A program made the position numbers and the translations under genes. Source: VXYL01 sp963665195 (lineage in GTDB: Bacteria > Pseudomonadota > Gammaproteobacteria > Pseudomonadales > Azotimanducaceae). From it: a DNA stretch of 64,000 bases. Under the pieces are notes generated by a model. It did not search any database and was not told where the DNA came from. It worked only from the letters and a program-made list of their open reading frames with translations. Position 1 is the first letter of the stretch. Every line of letters starts with the position of its first letter. Of this stretch, positions 1 to 7,786 are shown piece by piece. Where the stretch lies: NCBI GenBank assembly GCA_963665195.1, contig OY762070.1, positions 4,030,001 to 4,094,000 of the forward strand, in the 5' to 3' direction.

Positions 1-63
1 ATCGAAGCCAGATTCTGACCAGCGACTGCGCAACTCAGCGTGTATGCTTGGCCTTCCTCACCG

Positions 64-82
64 CTCAGCGCGATGCGCTGAG
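64..82. terminator. Hairpin CTCAGCGC-GAT-GCGCTGAG
   Basis: Two perfectly complementary 8-base arms enclose a 3-base loop. There is no following T run, so this may be a hairpin left at the end of an upstream gene outside the window rather than a classical intrinsic terminator. Nothing else is recognisable in the first 149 bases. Confidence 0.3.
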
Positions 83-149
83 GCACGGATAGCTGGCTGA
101 TCCAGGACGCGACGGCAGTCTGACACCATGGCATTGTCGAGCATAGATC

Positions 150-455
150 GTGCGCTGCTTCAGATACGTGGAGGACGGAGAGTGGGCGGACATCGCAACG
201 TGCGGTTCGCTCAGGCCGGGGGCCAACAGCTGTGGGTCGGGGAAGTGGTTCGCTGGCTCGGAAGCGGACGCCTGGGCATGGGGCAAGTGCCTCGACGCCC
301 GGTTCCCGGGTCGAGTCATCTGCGTCAGGTTGGACGGCGACATCGCCGAGGTGGCTCTTGCGCGGCCCAATCTTGACGGGATCGGTCCCGCGCTGTATGT
401 CGATGGTCCGAACTTGATGGCCATCGAGATCGTCGGGGTGGAGGAGTGGAGATGA
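150..455 (+). CDS. Small hypothetical protein, operon partner of the PD-(D/E)XK gene
   Basis: 101 aa from a GTG start; no transmembrane segment or signal peptide is visible. The middle carries a Gly/Ser-rich stretch (GSLRPGANSC, then GKWFA) followed by an acidic, Trp-rich helix (ADAWAWGK). The Gly-rich run followed by an aromatic motif is loosely reminiscent of small ADP-ribosyltransferase-like folds, but I cannot place it in a family. Its TGA stop overlaps the ATG of the next gene as ATGA (452-455), indicating translational coupling and possibly shared function, such as toxin/antitoxin or defence partners. The start is uncertain because no strong ribosome-binding site is seen. Confidence 0.55.
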   Translation: MRCFRYVEDGEWADIATCGSLRPGANSCGSGKWFAGSEADAWAWGKCLDARFPGRVICVRLDGDIAEVALARPNLDGIGPALYVDGPNLMAIEIVGVEEWR

Positions 456-1780
456 GACGAACCGGATTCCATGCAATTCAAGCCGACTTCCGTCCCGTGA
501 GCAGCCGGACGCGAGATGTTCTGGAGCGCGGCGAGCCCATCAGCAGCATGGTCGTGTTTCCGGAGGACTGCCCCGGCGACCCCCAACCCGCGAGTCTGCT
601 GCTTGAGGCCTGCTCGCCCGACGCATTCGACGGCCAGGTAAGGGCGGAGCTGCTTGTCCGACCCCACGACACCTGTCGTTTGCCGCGAGGGATCGAGTTC
701 AAGCTCGTAGCTGGCCGCGAGATCTTGGGCCACGGCCGCATCCGCGAGGGATTCAGCGTGTTTCGGACGCTCCGCCGTGTGACCAGTCGACAGGAGGCGT
801 TTCATTCGCATTATCTGTGTGACGCGTTGCGGCAGAGCCTTGAAGGCGACAGGTCGCTATTCGACCATGTCTGGAGGCGTGTAGCACCTAGCGGATGGGC
901 GGTTCCGGAGGTGGTGGAGGTCATGACGGAAGGGCAGCTCCGTCACCAGCGGCGCATTGACATCCTGATCCGAGACCCGGCAAGTGAGAGGGTCGTTGGC
1001 CTTGAGCTCAAGACAGTCGACGCATCTGCCAGGACCGGCCAGTTGGAACAATACTGGCAGGACCTATGTTGCTGCTACGGCGGGCCGGCTTCAGTCGGCC
1101 TCGCCTTCCTTACGCCGTTCAACGAGGTCATGCTTGCCTCCGAGCCGCACATGCCGAAGACAGTTGAGGTGTTTCGGGAGTTCCAGGGTTGGGTTCGCGC
1201 CGAACACGGCCCGGAGTTGGCCTGTACGCACGTTCGGCACGTTAGCTGGCTCGATCTCGCATCTATCCCATGGGCTGGCAACGCCGTCTGGGAACAGCAT
1301 AGGGAGTACGTCTATCAGCACATGTGTGGGCCCGGGGCGCGAGCGGTCAGCACGTTAGTCGGTGGCCGGACATTCGAGCACTTCTTCGGGAAGCGTGCGG
1401 CCGATGCGTTCTGGCATGCACTAGAGGGTGTTGGCGTCGAAGGCAATAGGAACGGCGTGGCTCTTCAAGTCAGCCGCTTCAACGGCCGTAATCTAGCGGA
1501 TGCGATCACGGAGGCTGTTGGAGCGCTCACGGAGATGAGCGAAGCTGTCTCACGCGACGCGGACAATGACGACAGGTTCGCCGGTAAGGACATGTTTCTG
1601 AACTCCCAGAACGCGCATTTGCACGCCGCTATCTTCAAGTTGGCAAGTCGTTCCGGTTGCCTTTGGCTACAGGGGAAGAAAAATTACGGACTTCGCGTCG
1701 CCCACGAGAACCACCCCAAAGGCGTTAGCTTGGTGACTAGCCGGGGCTTCGATCACCTCGACATCGGACGGCCGCGATAG
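452..1780 (+). CDS. PD-(D/E)XK nuclease-like protein with an EF-Tu domain-3-like N-terminus
   Basis: 442 aa from ATG 452, chosen over GTG 446 because it gives a 4-bp ATGA overlap with the upstream gene. Residues about 5-105 look like the third beta-barrel domain of elongation factor Tu, ending in a strand resembling the EF-Tu segment around 'GGRTVGAG' (here GREILGHGRI). Residues about 110-240 carry a nuclease signature: D170 (RRIDILIRD), then E185-x-K187 (GLELKT), then a Gln-rich helix (QLEQYWQDL). The C-terminal half is unassigned. The family normally cuts or binds DNA; activity here is inferred. The EF-Tu-like fusion could dock the protein on ribosomes or tRNA. Similarity was judged by eye only. 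Confidence 0.6.
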   Translation: MRRTGFHAIQADFRPVSSRTRDVLERGEPISSMVVFPEDCPGDPQPASLLLEACSPDAFDGQVRAELLVRPHDTCRLPRGIEFKLVAGREILGHGRIREGFSVFRTLRRVTSRQEAFHSHYLCDALRQSLEGDRSLFDHVWRRVAPSGWAVPEVVEVMTEGQLRHQRRIDILIRDPASERVVGLELKTVDASARTGQLEQYWQDLCCCYGGPASVGLAFLTPFNEVMLASEPHMPKTVEVFREFQGWVRAEHGPELACTHVRHVSWLDLASIPWAGNAVWEQHREYVYQHMCGPGARAVSTLVGGRTFEHFFGKRAADAFWHALEGVGVEGNRNGVALQVSRFNGRNLADAITEAVGALTEMSEAVSRDADNDDRFAGKDMFLNSQNAHLHAAIFKLASRSGCLWLQGKKNYGLRVAHENHPKGVSLVTSRGFDHLDIGRPR

Positions 1781-1787
1781 CGGCGAA

Positions 1788-1806
1788 GAGTCCCCGGCCC
1801 GGACTC
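1788..1806. terminator. Hairpin GAGTCC-CCGGCCC-GGACTC between convergent genes
   Basis: A 6-bp perfect stem with a 7-base loop lies 8 bases after the stop of the nuclease-like gene and 18 bases before the stop of the opposing CoA-transferase gene. The position fits a bidirectional terminator, but there is no T tract. Confidence 0.35.
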
Positions 1807-1823
1807 GGCGATCCCATCTGAGG

Positions 1824-3008
1824 TCAACCGCCGCCGATCACCCCCGCTTCGGCTAGTTCGTCAAGCCGCGCTTCCGGCAGGCCGAGGTCCGCTGCCACTA
1901 CCTCCCGCGTGTGCTCGCCGAGAAGCGGCGCGGCCTGGATCGGCACGCGGCTCTCGGACATCTTCGCCGGCCAGCCGAGCAGCTTCACCGGCCCGACTTC
2001 GGCGTGCTCCACCTCGTGGACGAAGCCACGTTCTACCAGGTGCGGGTTGCGGTACAGGTCGCTGGTGTCCAGCACGGCGCTGGCGGGCACGCCGCCCTCG
2101 GCGAGGATCCGCATGGCCTCGTACTTGTCGCGGGCCAGCGTCCACTGCTCGATCTCGGCCTTTACCTCCGTGCGCCGGGCGTAGCGCTCGCGCGGCTCCG
2201 CGTAGCGCGGGTCGCTCAGCAGGTCCTCGCGGTCGATGGCGCGGCAGAGGGCTTCCCACATGCGCGGCGTCACGGCCATGATGTAGACGTAGTCGTTGGC
2301 GCCGTCGCCCCGGCAGCGGTAGAGGGACATGTTCGGCGTGCCGCCGTTGCCGGAGCGGCGGGCGGCGCGTTCGCCGTAGTTGCCGCCGGAAGTCGCGGTG
2401 CGCAGGTAGTAGGTCATCGCCTCCTGCATGGACAGTTCGATGAGCTGGCCCTTGCCGGTGTTGAGCTTCTGCACGTAGGCGGCGGCGATGGCGAGCGCCA
2501 TCTGCACGCCGGTGCCGGCATCGCCGGTGGTCGGGCCGGGGCGCATCGGCGGGCCGTCCGGTTCGCCGGTGATCGAGAACGCTCCGGCCGCGGACTGCGC
2601 CACCATGTCGTAGCACTTGTAGTCGGACCACGGGCCGGAGGTGCCGAAGCCCTTGATGCGACCGTAGATGATGTCCGCCTTCACGGTCTTCATCGAGTCG
2701 TAGTCGAGCTTGAGCTTCTCCATCACGCCGGGGCCGTAGTTCTCAACGAAGACATCGTACTTCGGCAGCATGTCGAGCAGCAGCGCCCGTCCCTCCGGGT
2801 TCGCCAGATCCACGGCCACGCTGCGCTTGTTGGAGTTCCACACCACGAAGTACTCGGCGCTGCCGGAGGGGCCGCGGCCCGGGTCGCCGCGCTCCGGGCG
2901 TTCGACCTTCACCACGTCCGCGCCGAGCCAGGCGAGCGCCTGGGTGCAGGACGTGCCCGCCTCGTACTGGGTCATGTCCAGAATGCGCATGCCGTCGAGC
3001 GCGGCCAT
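1824..3008 (-). CDS. CaiB/BaiF family CoA-transferase (Class III)
   Basis: 394 aa from the ATG at 3008. Class III CoA-transferases move CoA between carboxylic acids in the cytoplasm through an aspartyl-CoA thioester. The N-terminus shows the typical start (GMRILDMTQYEAG), then GADVVKVERPERGDPGR near residue 30 and the NSNKRSVAVDL strand near 58. The presumed catalytic Asp is D163 in TGDAGTG, matching the family's conserved position. Length fits the family (about 380-430). The acyl substrate cannot be read from sequence; formyl-, succinyl- and carnitinyl-type enzymes share these motifs. It lies 11 bp downstream of the glutathione peroxidase gene on the same strand, so they are probably co-transcribed. 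Confidence 0.9.
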   Translation of the reverse strand: MAALDGMRILDMTQYEAGTSCTQALAWLGADVVKVERPERGDPGRGPSGSAEYFVVWNSNKRSVAVDLANPEGRALLLDMLPKYDVFVENYGPGVMEKLKLDYDSMKTVKADIIYGRIKGFGTSGPWSDYKCYDMVAQSAAGAFSITGEPDGPPMRPGPTTGDAGTGVQMALAIAAAYVQKLNTGKGQLIELSMQEAMTYYLRTATSGGNYGERAARRSGNGGTPNMSLYRCRGDGANDYVYIMAVTPRMWEALCRAIDREDLLSDPRYAEPRERYARRTEVKAEIEQWTLARDKYEAMRILAEGGVPASAVLDTSDLYRNPHLVERGFVHEVEHAEVGPVKLLGWPAKMSESRVPIQAAPLLGEHTREVVAADLGLPEARLDELAEAGVIGGG

Positions 3009-3019
3009 AGGTACCTCCG

Positions 3020-3481
3020 TCAAACGTGGTTGGGGATGTCGGCGGCGATCTCCTCCGGCTTCACGCCGGGTTCGTAGCGGGCGACCATTTCGCCATCGCC
3101 GTTGATGAGGAACTTGGTGAAGTTCCAGGCGATGTCGCCCTCGCCGCCCGGCTGGGACTTCAGGTGGTCGTAGAGTTCGCAGGCGCCGCTGCCGTTCACG
3201 TCCACTTTCTCGAAGAGCTGGAAGTTGCAGCCGTAGCGGGAGGTGGCGAAGTCCAGGATTTCCGCGCTGGTGCCGGGCTCCTGGGCGCCGAACTGATTGC
3301 ACGGGAAGCCGAGCACGGTCACCGCGCCGCTGTCCTGCAGCTGCTTCAGCCCCTCGTACTGCGGCGTCAGCCCGCAGCGGCTGGCGACGTTCACCACGAG
3401 GCAGGCCTCGCCCTTGTACTTGCCGAAGTCGAGCGGCTCGCCGGTGATGGCGTTCATGGTGAGGTCGTGGAATCGCGTCAT
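3020..3481 (-). CDS. Glutathione peroxidase family (Cys-type thiol peroxidase)
   Basis: 153 aa. The enzyme reduces peroxides; bacterial Cys-type members are usually thioredoxin-dependent. The tetrad is present: C36 in NVASRCGLT, Q63 in FPCNQFG, and W119-N120 in AWNFTKFL. The catalytic position is Cys, not Sec. A further Cys at 61 and others downstream could act as resolving cysteines. No signal peptide, so cytoplasmic. First gene of a two-gene unit with the CoA-transferase, divergent from putA across about 135 bp. Confidence 0.92.
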   Translation of the reverse strand: MTRFHDLTMNAITGEPLDFGKYKGEACLVVNVASRCGLTPQYEGLKQLQDSGAVTVLGFPCNQFGAQEPGTSAEILDFATSRYGCNFQLFEKVDVNGSGACELYDHLKSQPGGEGDIAWNFTKFLINGDGEMVARYEPGVKPEEIAADIPNHV

Positions 3482-3615
3482 GTCTTGGTGCCGTGGCGGA
3501 GGAGCGTTCGATCATCCGCCAAAGCGGGCGGCATTGGCAACCGCGGCGACAGCACGCGCCGCGCTGGAAACGGGCACACTCCTTGGGTCTCGCAGCGCCC
3601 CGAGGATGCTGTTCG

Positions 3616-6600
3616 ATGCGCCACGCCATGCCGGACCTCGCAGAACGCCGTCGTGCCGCACGGCTGGCGCACTCCGCGCCGGAACGGCAGGTCGTGGACG
3701 CGCTGGCGCGAAGCGCACAGCGGCATCTCGGCGCGGAGCAGCGGCGTGTACTCGTGGACCGAGCGCGGGCGCTGGTGGCGAGCTGCCGCGGCATGGCGCA
3801 CGAGGCCGGCACGCTGGAGGCATTCTTGCACGAGTTCGGTCTGCAAAGCCGGGAAGGCGTCGCGCTGATGTGCCTGGCGGAGACGCTGCTGCGGGTGCCG
3901 GACGACGCGACCGCGGACCGCGTCATCGCCGAGAACCTCGCCGCCGGCAACTGGACGGCGCACCTCGGCCACTCGCCGTCCCTGTTCGTCAACGCTTCCG
4001 TGTGGGGGCTGATGCTCACCGGGCGGCTGGTGACTGCGCCCGGCGGCACGGGCGCCGATCCGCATGCCTGGCTTGGCCGGCTGGTCGGCCGCATCGGCGA
4101 ACCGCTCGTGCGCGCGGCGATCATGCAGGCCATGCGCATCCTGAGCGGCCAATTCGTGCTCGGTCGCAGCATCGAGGAAGCGCTTGCGCGGGCGGGGGCG
4201 GAACATGCGCCCGGCACGCGCTTCTCCTTCGACATGCTCGGCGAGGGTGCGCGAACGGCAGGGGATGCGAAGCGCTATCTCGCGGCCTACCGGCACGCCA
4301 TCGACGCCTTGGGCAAAGGTGCAGCGACCGATAGCGCCGACGCGCCGGGAATCTCGGTGAAGCTCTCGGCCCTGCACCCGCGCTACGAGTTCGCGCAGAG
4401 AGAGCGCGTGGTCGGCGAGTTGCTGCCGACGGCGATCGAGCTGGCGACCCGAGCGAAGGCGCGCGGCATCGGCTTCAACATCGATGCCGAAGAGAGCCGT
4501 CGGCTGGACTTGTCCATGGACCTCTTCGAGGCGCTCGCCCAGGAACCGCGGCTCGACGATTGGGACGGACTCGGCTTCGTGCTGCAGGCCTACCAGAAGC
4601 GAGCGCCCGCCGTGGCCCGCTGGCTGGTGGCCCTCGCTGGCGGCACGGGGCGCCGGCTCGCCGTGCGGCTGGTGAAGGGCGCATATTGGGACGCAGAGAT
4701 CAAGCGCGCCCAGGAACTCGGCCTCCCCGACTATCCGGTGTTCACGCGCAAGGCCAATACGGACCTCTGCTACGAGGTCTGCGCCGCGACGCTGCTGGCC
4801 GCGGGGGACGCCATCCATCCGCAGTTCGCCACCCACAACGCGCACACCATCTGCAGCGTGCTGGCGCTGGCGGACGAGACCGCCGAGTTCGAATTCCAGC
4901 GCCTGCACGGCATGGGTGCGCTGATCTACGAGCGGCTGCGCGAAGCGGCCGCTCGCGCCGTGCCCGTGCGGGTGTATGCACCGGTGGGCGCGCATCGGGA
5001 CCTGCTGCCCTATCTGGTGCGGCGGCTATTGGAGAACGGCGCCAACAGCTCCTTCGTGAACCGCTTTCTGGATGCCGATACGCCCGTCGAGACGCTGGTG
5101 CAGGACGCTATGGAGGCGGTGCGCAGCGAACCCTCGCGCCGGCATCCGGGCATTCCGCGGCCGGCAGGAATCCTGCGCACCGCGGGCGAAGAGCGAACGC
5201 CTGCCGCGGGTTTGGACCTTGAGGATCCGCTCGCTGCCGAGGCTCTGCTCGCGGCGGTGCGCGAGGCCGCGGCAACTGCGCAGTCCCTCGCCGGGCCGAT
5301 CATCGGTGGCCAGGAGCTGGCACGGTCCCGCGAGCCGGTCAGAAGCCCGGCCGATCACCGGCGCATCGTCGGCCACGCGGCGGCGGCGACGACACAGGAT
5401 GTCGAAGCCGCGCTCGCTTTGGCCACCGCCGCCCAGCCGGACTGGGACGCGCGCGCCGGCGCGTTCCGGGCCAAGGTGCTGGAAAGGGCTGCGGATGCCA
5501 TAGAGTCGGATCGCCCCGGTCTCATGGCGCTGATCGCCATAGAAGCCGGCCGCACGATGCCGGATGCCCTGTCCGAAGCGCGCGAGGCGGTGGACTTCTG
5601 CCGCTACTACGCTGCCCAGGCGCGAGAGCGTTTCGCGTCGCCCGCGCAACTGCCCGGCCCCACCGGCGAGCGCAACGAGCTCGGACTGCGCGGTCGCGGC
5701 GCGGTCGCCTGCATCAGCCCGTGGAACTTCCCGCTGGCCATCTTCGTCGGCCAAGTGGCGGCGGCGCTTGCGGCCGGCAATGCGGTCTTGGCGAAGCCGG
5801 CGGAACAGACGCCGCTCATCGCGGCGCGCGCCGTTCGACTCATGCATGCGGCGGGCGTGCCAGCCGACGCGCTGCACCTGCTGCCCGGCGCCGGGGCGAC
5901 CGTCGGCACGGCGCTCGTAACGGACCTGCGCACCGCCGCAGTCGCCTTCACCGGCTCGACGGCAACCGCCCAGCGCATCAACCAGGCTCTGGCCGCACGG
6001 CCCGGCCCCATCGTCCCCTTCATCGCCGAGACCGGCGGCCAGAACGTCATGCTGGTCGACTCCACAGCGCTGCCGGAGCAAGTGGTGGACGACGCCGTTC
6101 GCTCGGCCTTCGGCAGCGCCGGCCAGCGCTGCTCGGCGCTGCGCGTGCTCTTCCTGCAAGAGGACATCGCCGACTCGGTGGGCGAGATGCTCGCTGGGGC
6201 CATCGCGGAACTGGCCGTCGGGGACCCGGCGGAGCTGGCAACGGACGTCGGCCCGGTGATCGACGCTGCCGCCCGCCGCAAGCTCCTCGCGCACACCGCC
6301 GCGCTCGAACGCAGCGCCCGACTGATCGCCCGCGCTTCCCTCGGCCCCGAGGGCGAGCATGGCTCGTTCGTCGCCCCATGCGCCTTCGAGATCGCTTCGC
6401 TCGACGTTCTCGACGGCGAGGTCTTCGGCCCCATCCTGCACGTCGTTCGCTACCGCGCCGCGGACGTGGACCGCGTGATCGACGCCATCAACGCCACCGG
6501 CTACGGCCTGACGCTCGGCATCCACAGCCGCCTGGACGCCTTCGCCGAGCACGTCTGCGCCCGCGCCAAGGTCGGCAACGTCTACGTCAACCGCAACATG

Positions 6601-6768
6601 ATCGGCGCGGTGGTGGGGATGCAGCCGTTCGGCGGCGAAGGCCTCTCCGGCACCGGCCCCAAGGCCGGCGGCCCGAACTACCTCCCGCGCTTCGCCGTCG
6701 AACGCACCCGCACGACGAACCTGACCGCGAAAGGAGGGGATGTGGCGCTGTTCGGGCTTTCCCCGTGA
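3616..6768 (+). CDS. putA: Bifunctional proline dehydrogenase / P5C dehydrogenase PutA
   Basis: 1050 aa from ATG 3616; the frame is open upstream to 3493, but similarity to PutA begins near this ATG. It oxidises proline to glutamate via P5C, channelled between two active sites. The FAD proline dehydrogenase barrel covers about 110-430: KLSALHPRYEF near 250, FNIDAEESRRLDL near 287, VKGAYWDAEIK near 352, ATHNAHT near 408. The NAD aldehyde dehydrogenase domain covers about 520-1010: SPWNFPLAIF near 701, GSTATAQRI near 780, ETGGQN near 804, catalytic C839 in AGQRCSALR and EVFGPI near 935. There is no N-terminal ribbon-helix-helix domain, so it is the non-DNA-binding type. It converges on the XRE gene 21 bp away. 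Confidence 0.95.
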   Translation: MRHAMPDLAERRRAARLAHSAPERQVVDALARSAQRHLGAEQRRVLVDRARALVASCRGMAHEAGTLEAFLHEFGLQSREGVALMCLAETLLRVPDDATADRVIAENLAAGNWTAHLGHSPSLFVNASVWGLMLTGRLVTAPGGTGADPHAWLGRLVGRIGEPLVRAAIMQAMRILSGQFVLGRSIEEALARAGAEHAPGTRFSFDMLGEGARTAGDAKRYLAAYRHAIDALGKGAATDSADAPGISVKLSALHPRYEFAQRERVVGELLPTAIELATRAKARGIGFNIDAEESRRLDLSMDLFEALAQEPRLDDWDGLGFVLQAYQKRAPAVARWLVALAGGTGRRLAVRLVKGAYWDAEIKRAQELGLPDYPVFTRKANTDLCYEVCAATLLAAGDAIHPQFATHNAHTICSVLALADETAEFEFQRLHGMGALIYERLREAAARAVPVRVYAPVGAHRDLLPYLVRRLLENGANSSFVNRFLDADTPVETLVQDAMEAVRSEPSRRHPGIPRPAGILRTAGEERTPAAGLDLEDPLAAEALLAAVREAAATAQSLAGPIIGGQELARSREPVRSPADHRRIVGHAAAATTQDVEAALALATAAQPDWDARAGAFRAKVLERAADAIESDRPGLMALIAIEAGRTMPDALSEAREAVDFCRYYAAQARERFASPAQLPGPTGERNELGLRGRGAVACISPWNFPLAIFVGQVAAALAAGNAVLAKPAEQTPLIAARAVRLMHAAGVPADALHLLPGAGATVGTALVTDLRTAAVAFTGSTATAQRINQALAARPGPIVPFIAETGGQNVMLVDSTALPEQVVDDAVRSAFGSAGQRCSALRVLFLQEDIADSVGEMLAGAIAELAVGDPAELATDVGPVIDAAARRKLLAHTAALERSARLIARASLGPEGEHGSFVAPCAFEIASLDVLDGEVFGPILHVVRYRAADVDRVIDAINATGYGLTLGIHSRLDAFAEHVCARAKVGNVYVNRNMIGAVVGMQPFGGEGLSGTGPKAGGPNYLPRFAVERTRTTNLTAKGGDVALFGLSP

Positions 6769-6789
6769 TTTGGTTAAGAGTTGGCCGGG

Positions 6790-7683
6790 CTATAGCGGCG
6801 TCGCAGCGGGTCGCAGTCGGTCATCGAGTTCGCGGACGCTTATGCCCAGAAGCTCCGCGGCACGCGATTCGCCGATGGCATCTTCCGCCAGCGCCCGGCG
6901 GCAAAGGCGCTCGAAGCGCTTGGGTCTTTCGGGAGCGAGCACCGAGCTGCTGTTGCCGCTCTGCGCGCAAGGCGCTTCGGCTGGCGTCAGGAACGAATCA
7001 GCGAAGCGGTGGGCCGCGGCCTCCTCGTCCACGCCGTTGGCTACATCCATGACCAGGCGACCTAGCTGGCGGGCGACCGCCAAGCGTTGACGCTCGCCGG
7101 CGTGGCTCGGACTGACCAGTACGACGGGAGCCAAAGGACGCCCGGCTCGGCTCGCTTGCACGACGATGCAATCGATGCCGTCGATGTCCGCAGCCAGAAC
7201 CTTGATGCCACGCCCCTCCAATAGCTCGACCACGCTCGGGATCGGGTCCATTCCCAAGCCCCAAGCATTGCGCAGACGGTGCGCGGCTCGATCCGCCTCA
7301 GCCGGATTCCCGCCTACCGGGTACGGCGCTCCGTGCGGGCGATCCCAGTCGCCACTCGGTAGTCCTAGCAGGCTCTCTACCGTCAAGTAGCGGCCCAACT
7401 GTCGCTGTACCGTGAGCTCCGCCCGCGCCTTGGTCTGGCGTCCTATGGTCTTGCGCTCGAAATCGATGCACTCCAGGACCCAGTCCTCGTCGGCCAGCAG
7501 GTAGTCGACCGGAACATCCAAGGCCCTGGCCAGCGCGATCAATGCCCTCGAGCCCGGCATGGCTTCCCCGCGCTCGTACTCGCCGATCGCCTGTGCCGTA
7601 ACGGTCCGACCGGTCTTCGTCTCGAGTTCGTGAAGCGACATGCCCGACGCAATCCTCGCTGCTTTGAGCTTTCCAGCAACCAT
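6790..7683 (-). CDS. XRE-family regulator with degenerate ImmA/IrrE-like domain
   Basis: 297 aa from the ATG at 7683; the frame is open to 7863 but the HTH begins at this ATG. Residues 1-60 form a lambda-repressor-like HTH (KLKAARIASGMSLHELE, then GEYERGE). Residues about 120-240 resemble the ImmA/IrrE peptidase domain seen after XRE HTHs, but where the HExxH zinc site should be the sequence reads AVARQLGRLVMD. Metalloprotease activity is therefore probably lost. The C-terminus has a second helical region (ELLGISVRELDDRL) resembling a small HTH. It is divergent from the MmeI-like enzyme and is a good candidate controller of that gene. Confidence 0.82.
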   Translation of the reverse strand: MVAGKLKAARIASGMSLHELETKTGRTVTAQAIGEYERGEAMPGSRALIALARALDVPVDYLLADEDWVLECIDFERKTIGRQTKARAELTVQRQLGRYLTVESLLGLPSGDWDRPHGAPYPVGGNPAEADRAAHRLRNAWGLGMDPIPSVVELLEGRGIKVLAADIDGIDCIVVQASRAGRPLAPVVLVSPSHAGERQRLAVARQLGRLVMDVANGVDEEAAAHRFADSFLTPAEAPCAQSGNSSSVLAPERPKRFERLCRRALAEDAIGESRAAELLGISVRELDDRLRPAATPL

Positions 7684-7786
7684 TGTTCGACTCCCCGCCG
7701 CAGACGCGCCTCGCCAGCCCGCCAAGTGTCCGCCGCGGTCCCCGAAGCTACAATCCCCCCGTGCCACACCCGAGCCCCCACACCCA
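7684..7786. promoter_or_regulatory. Divergent control region between XRE regulator and MmeI-like enzyme
   Basis: A 103-bp interval separates the two start codons. TACAAT at 7749-7754 is a good -10 candidate for the rightward gene, about 33 bases before its GTG. No convincing -35 or Shine-Dalgarno sequence is visible. The arrangement fits autoregulation by the XRE protein; no clear operator palindrome was found. Confidence 0.35.
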
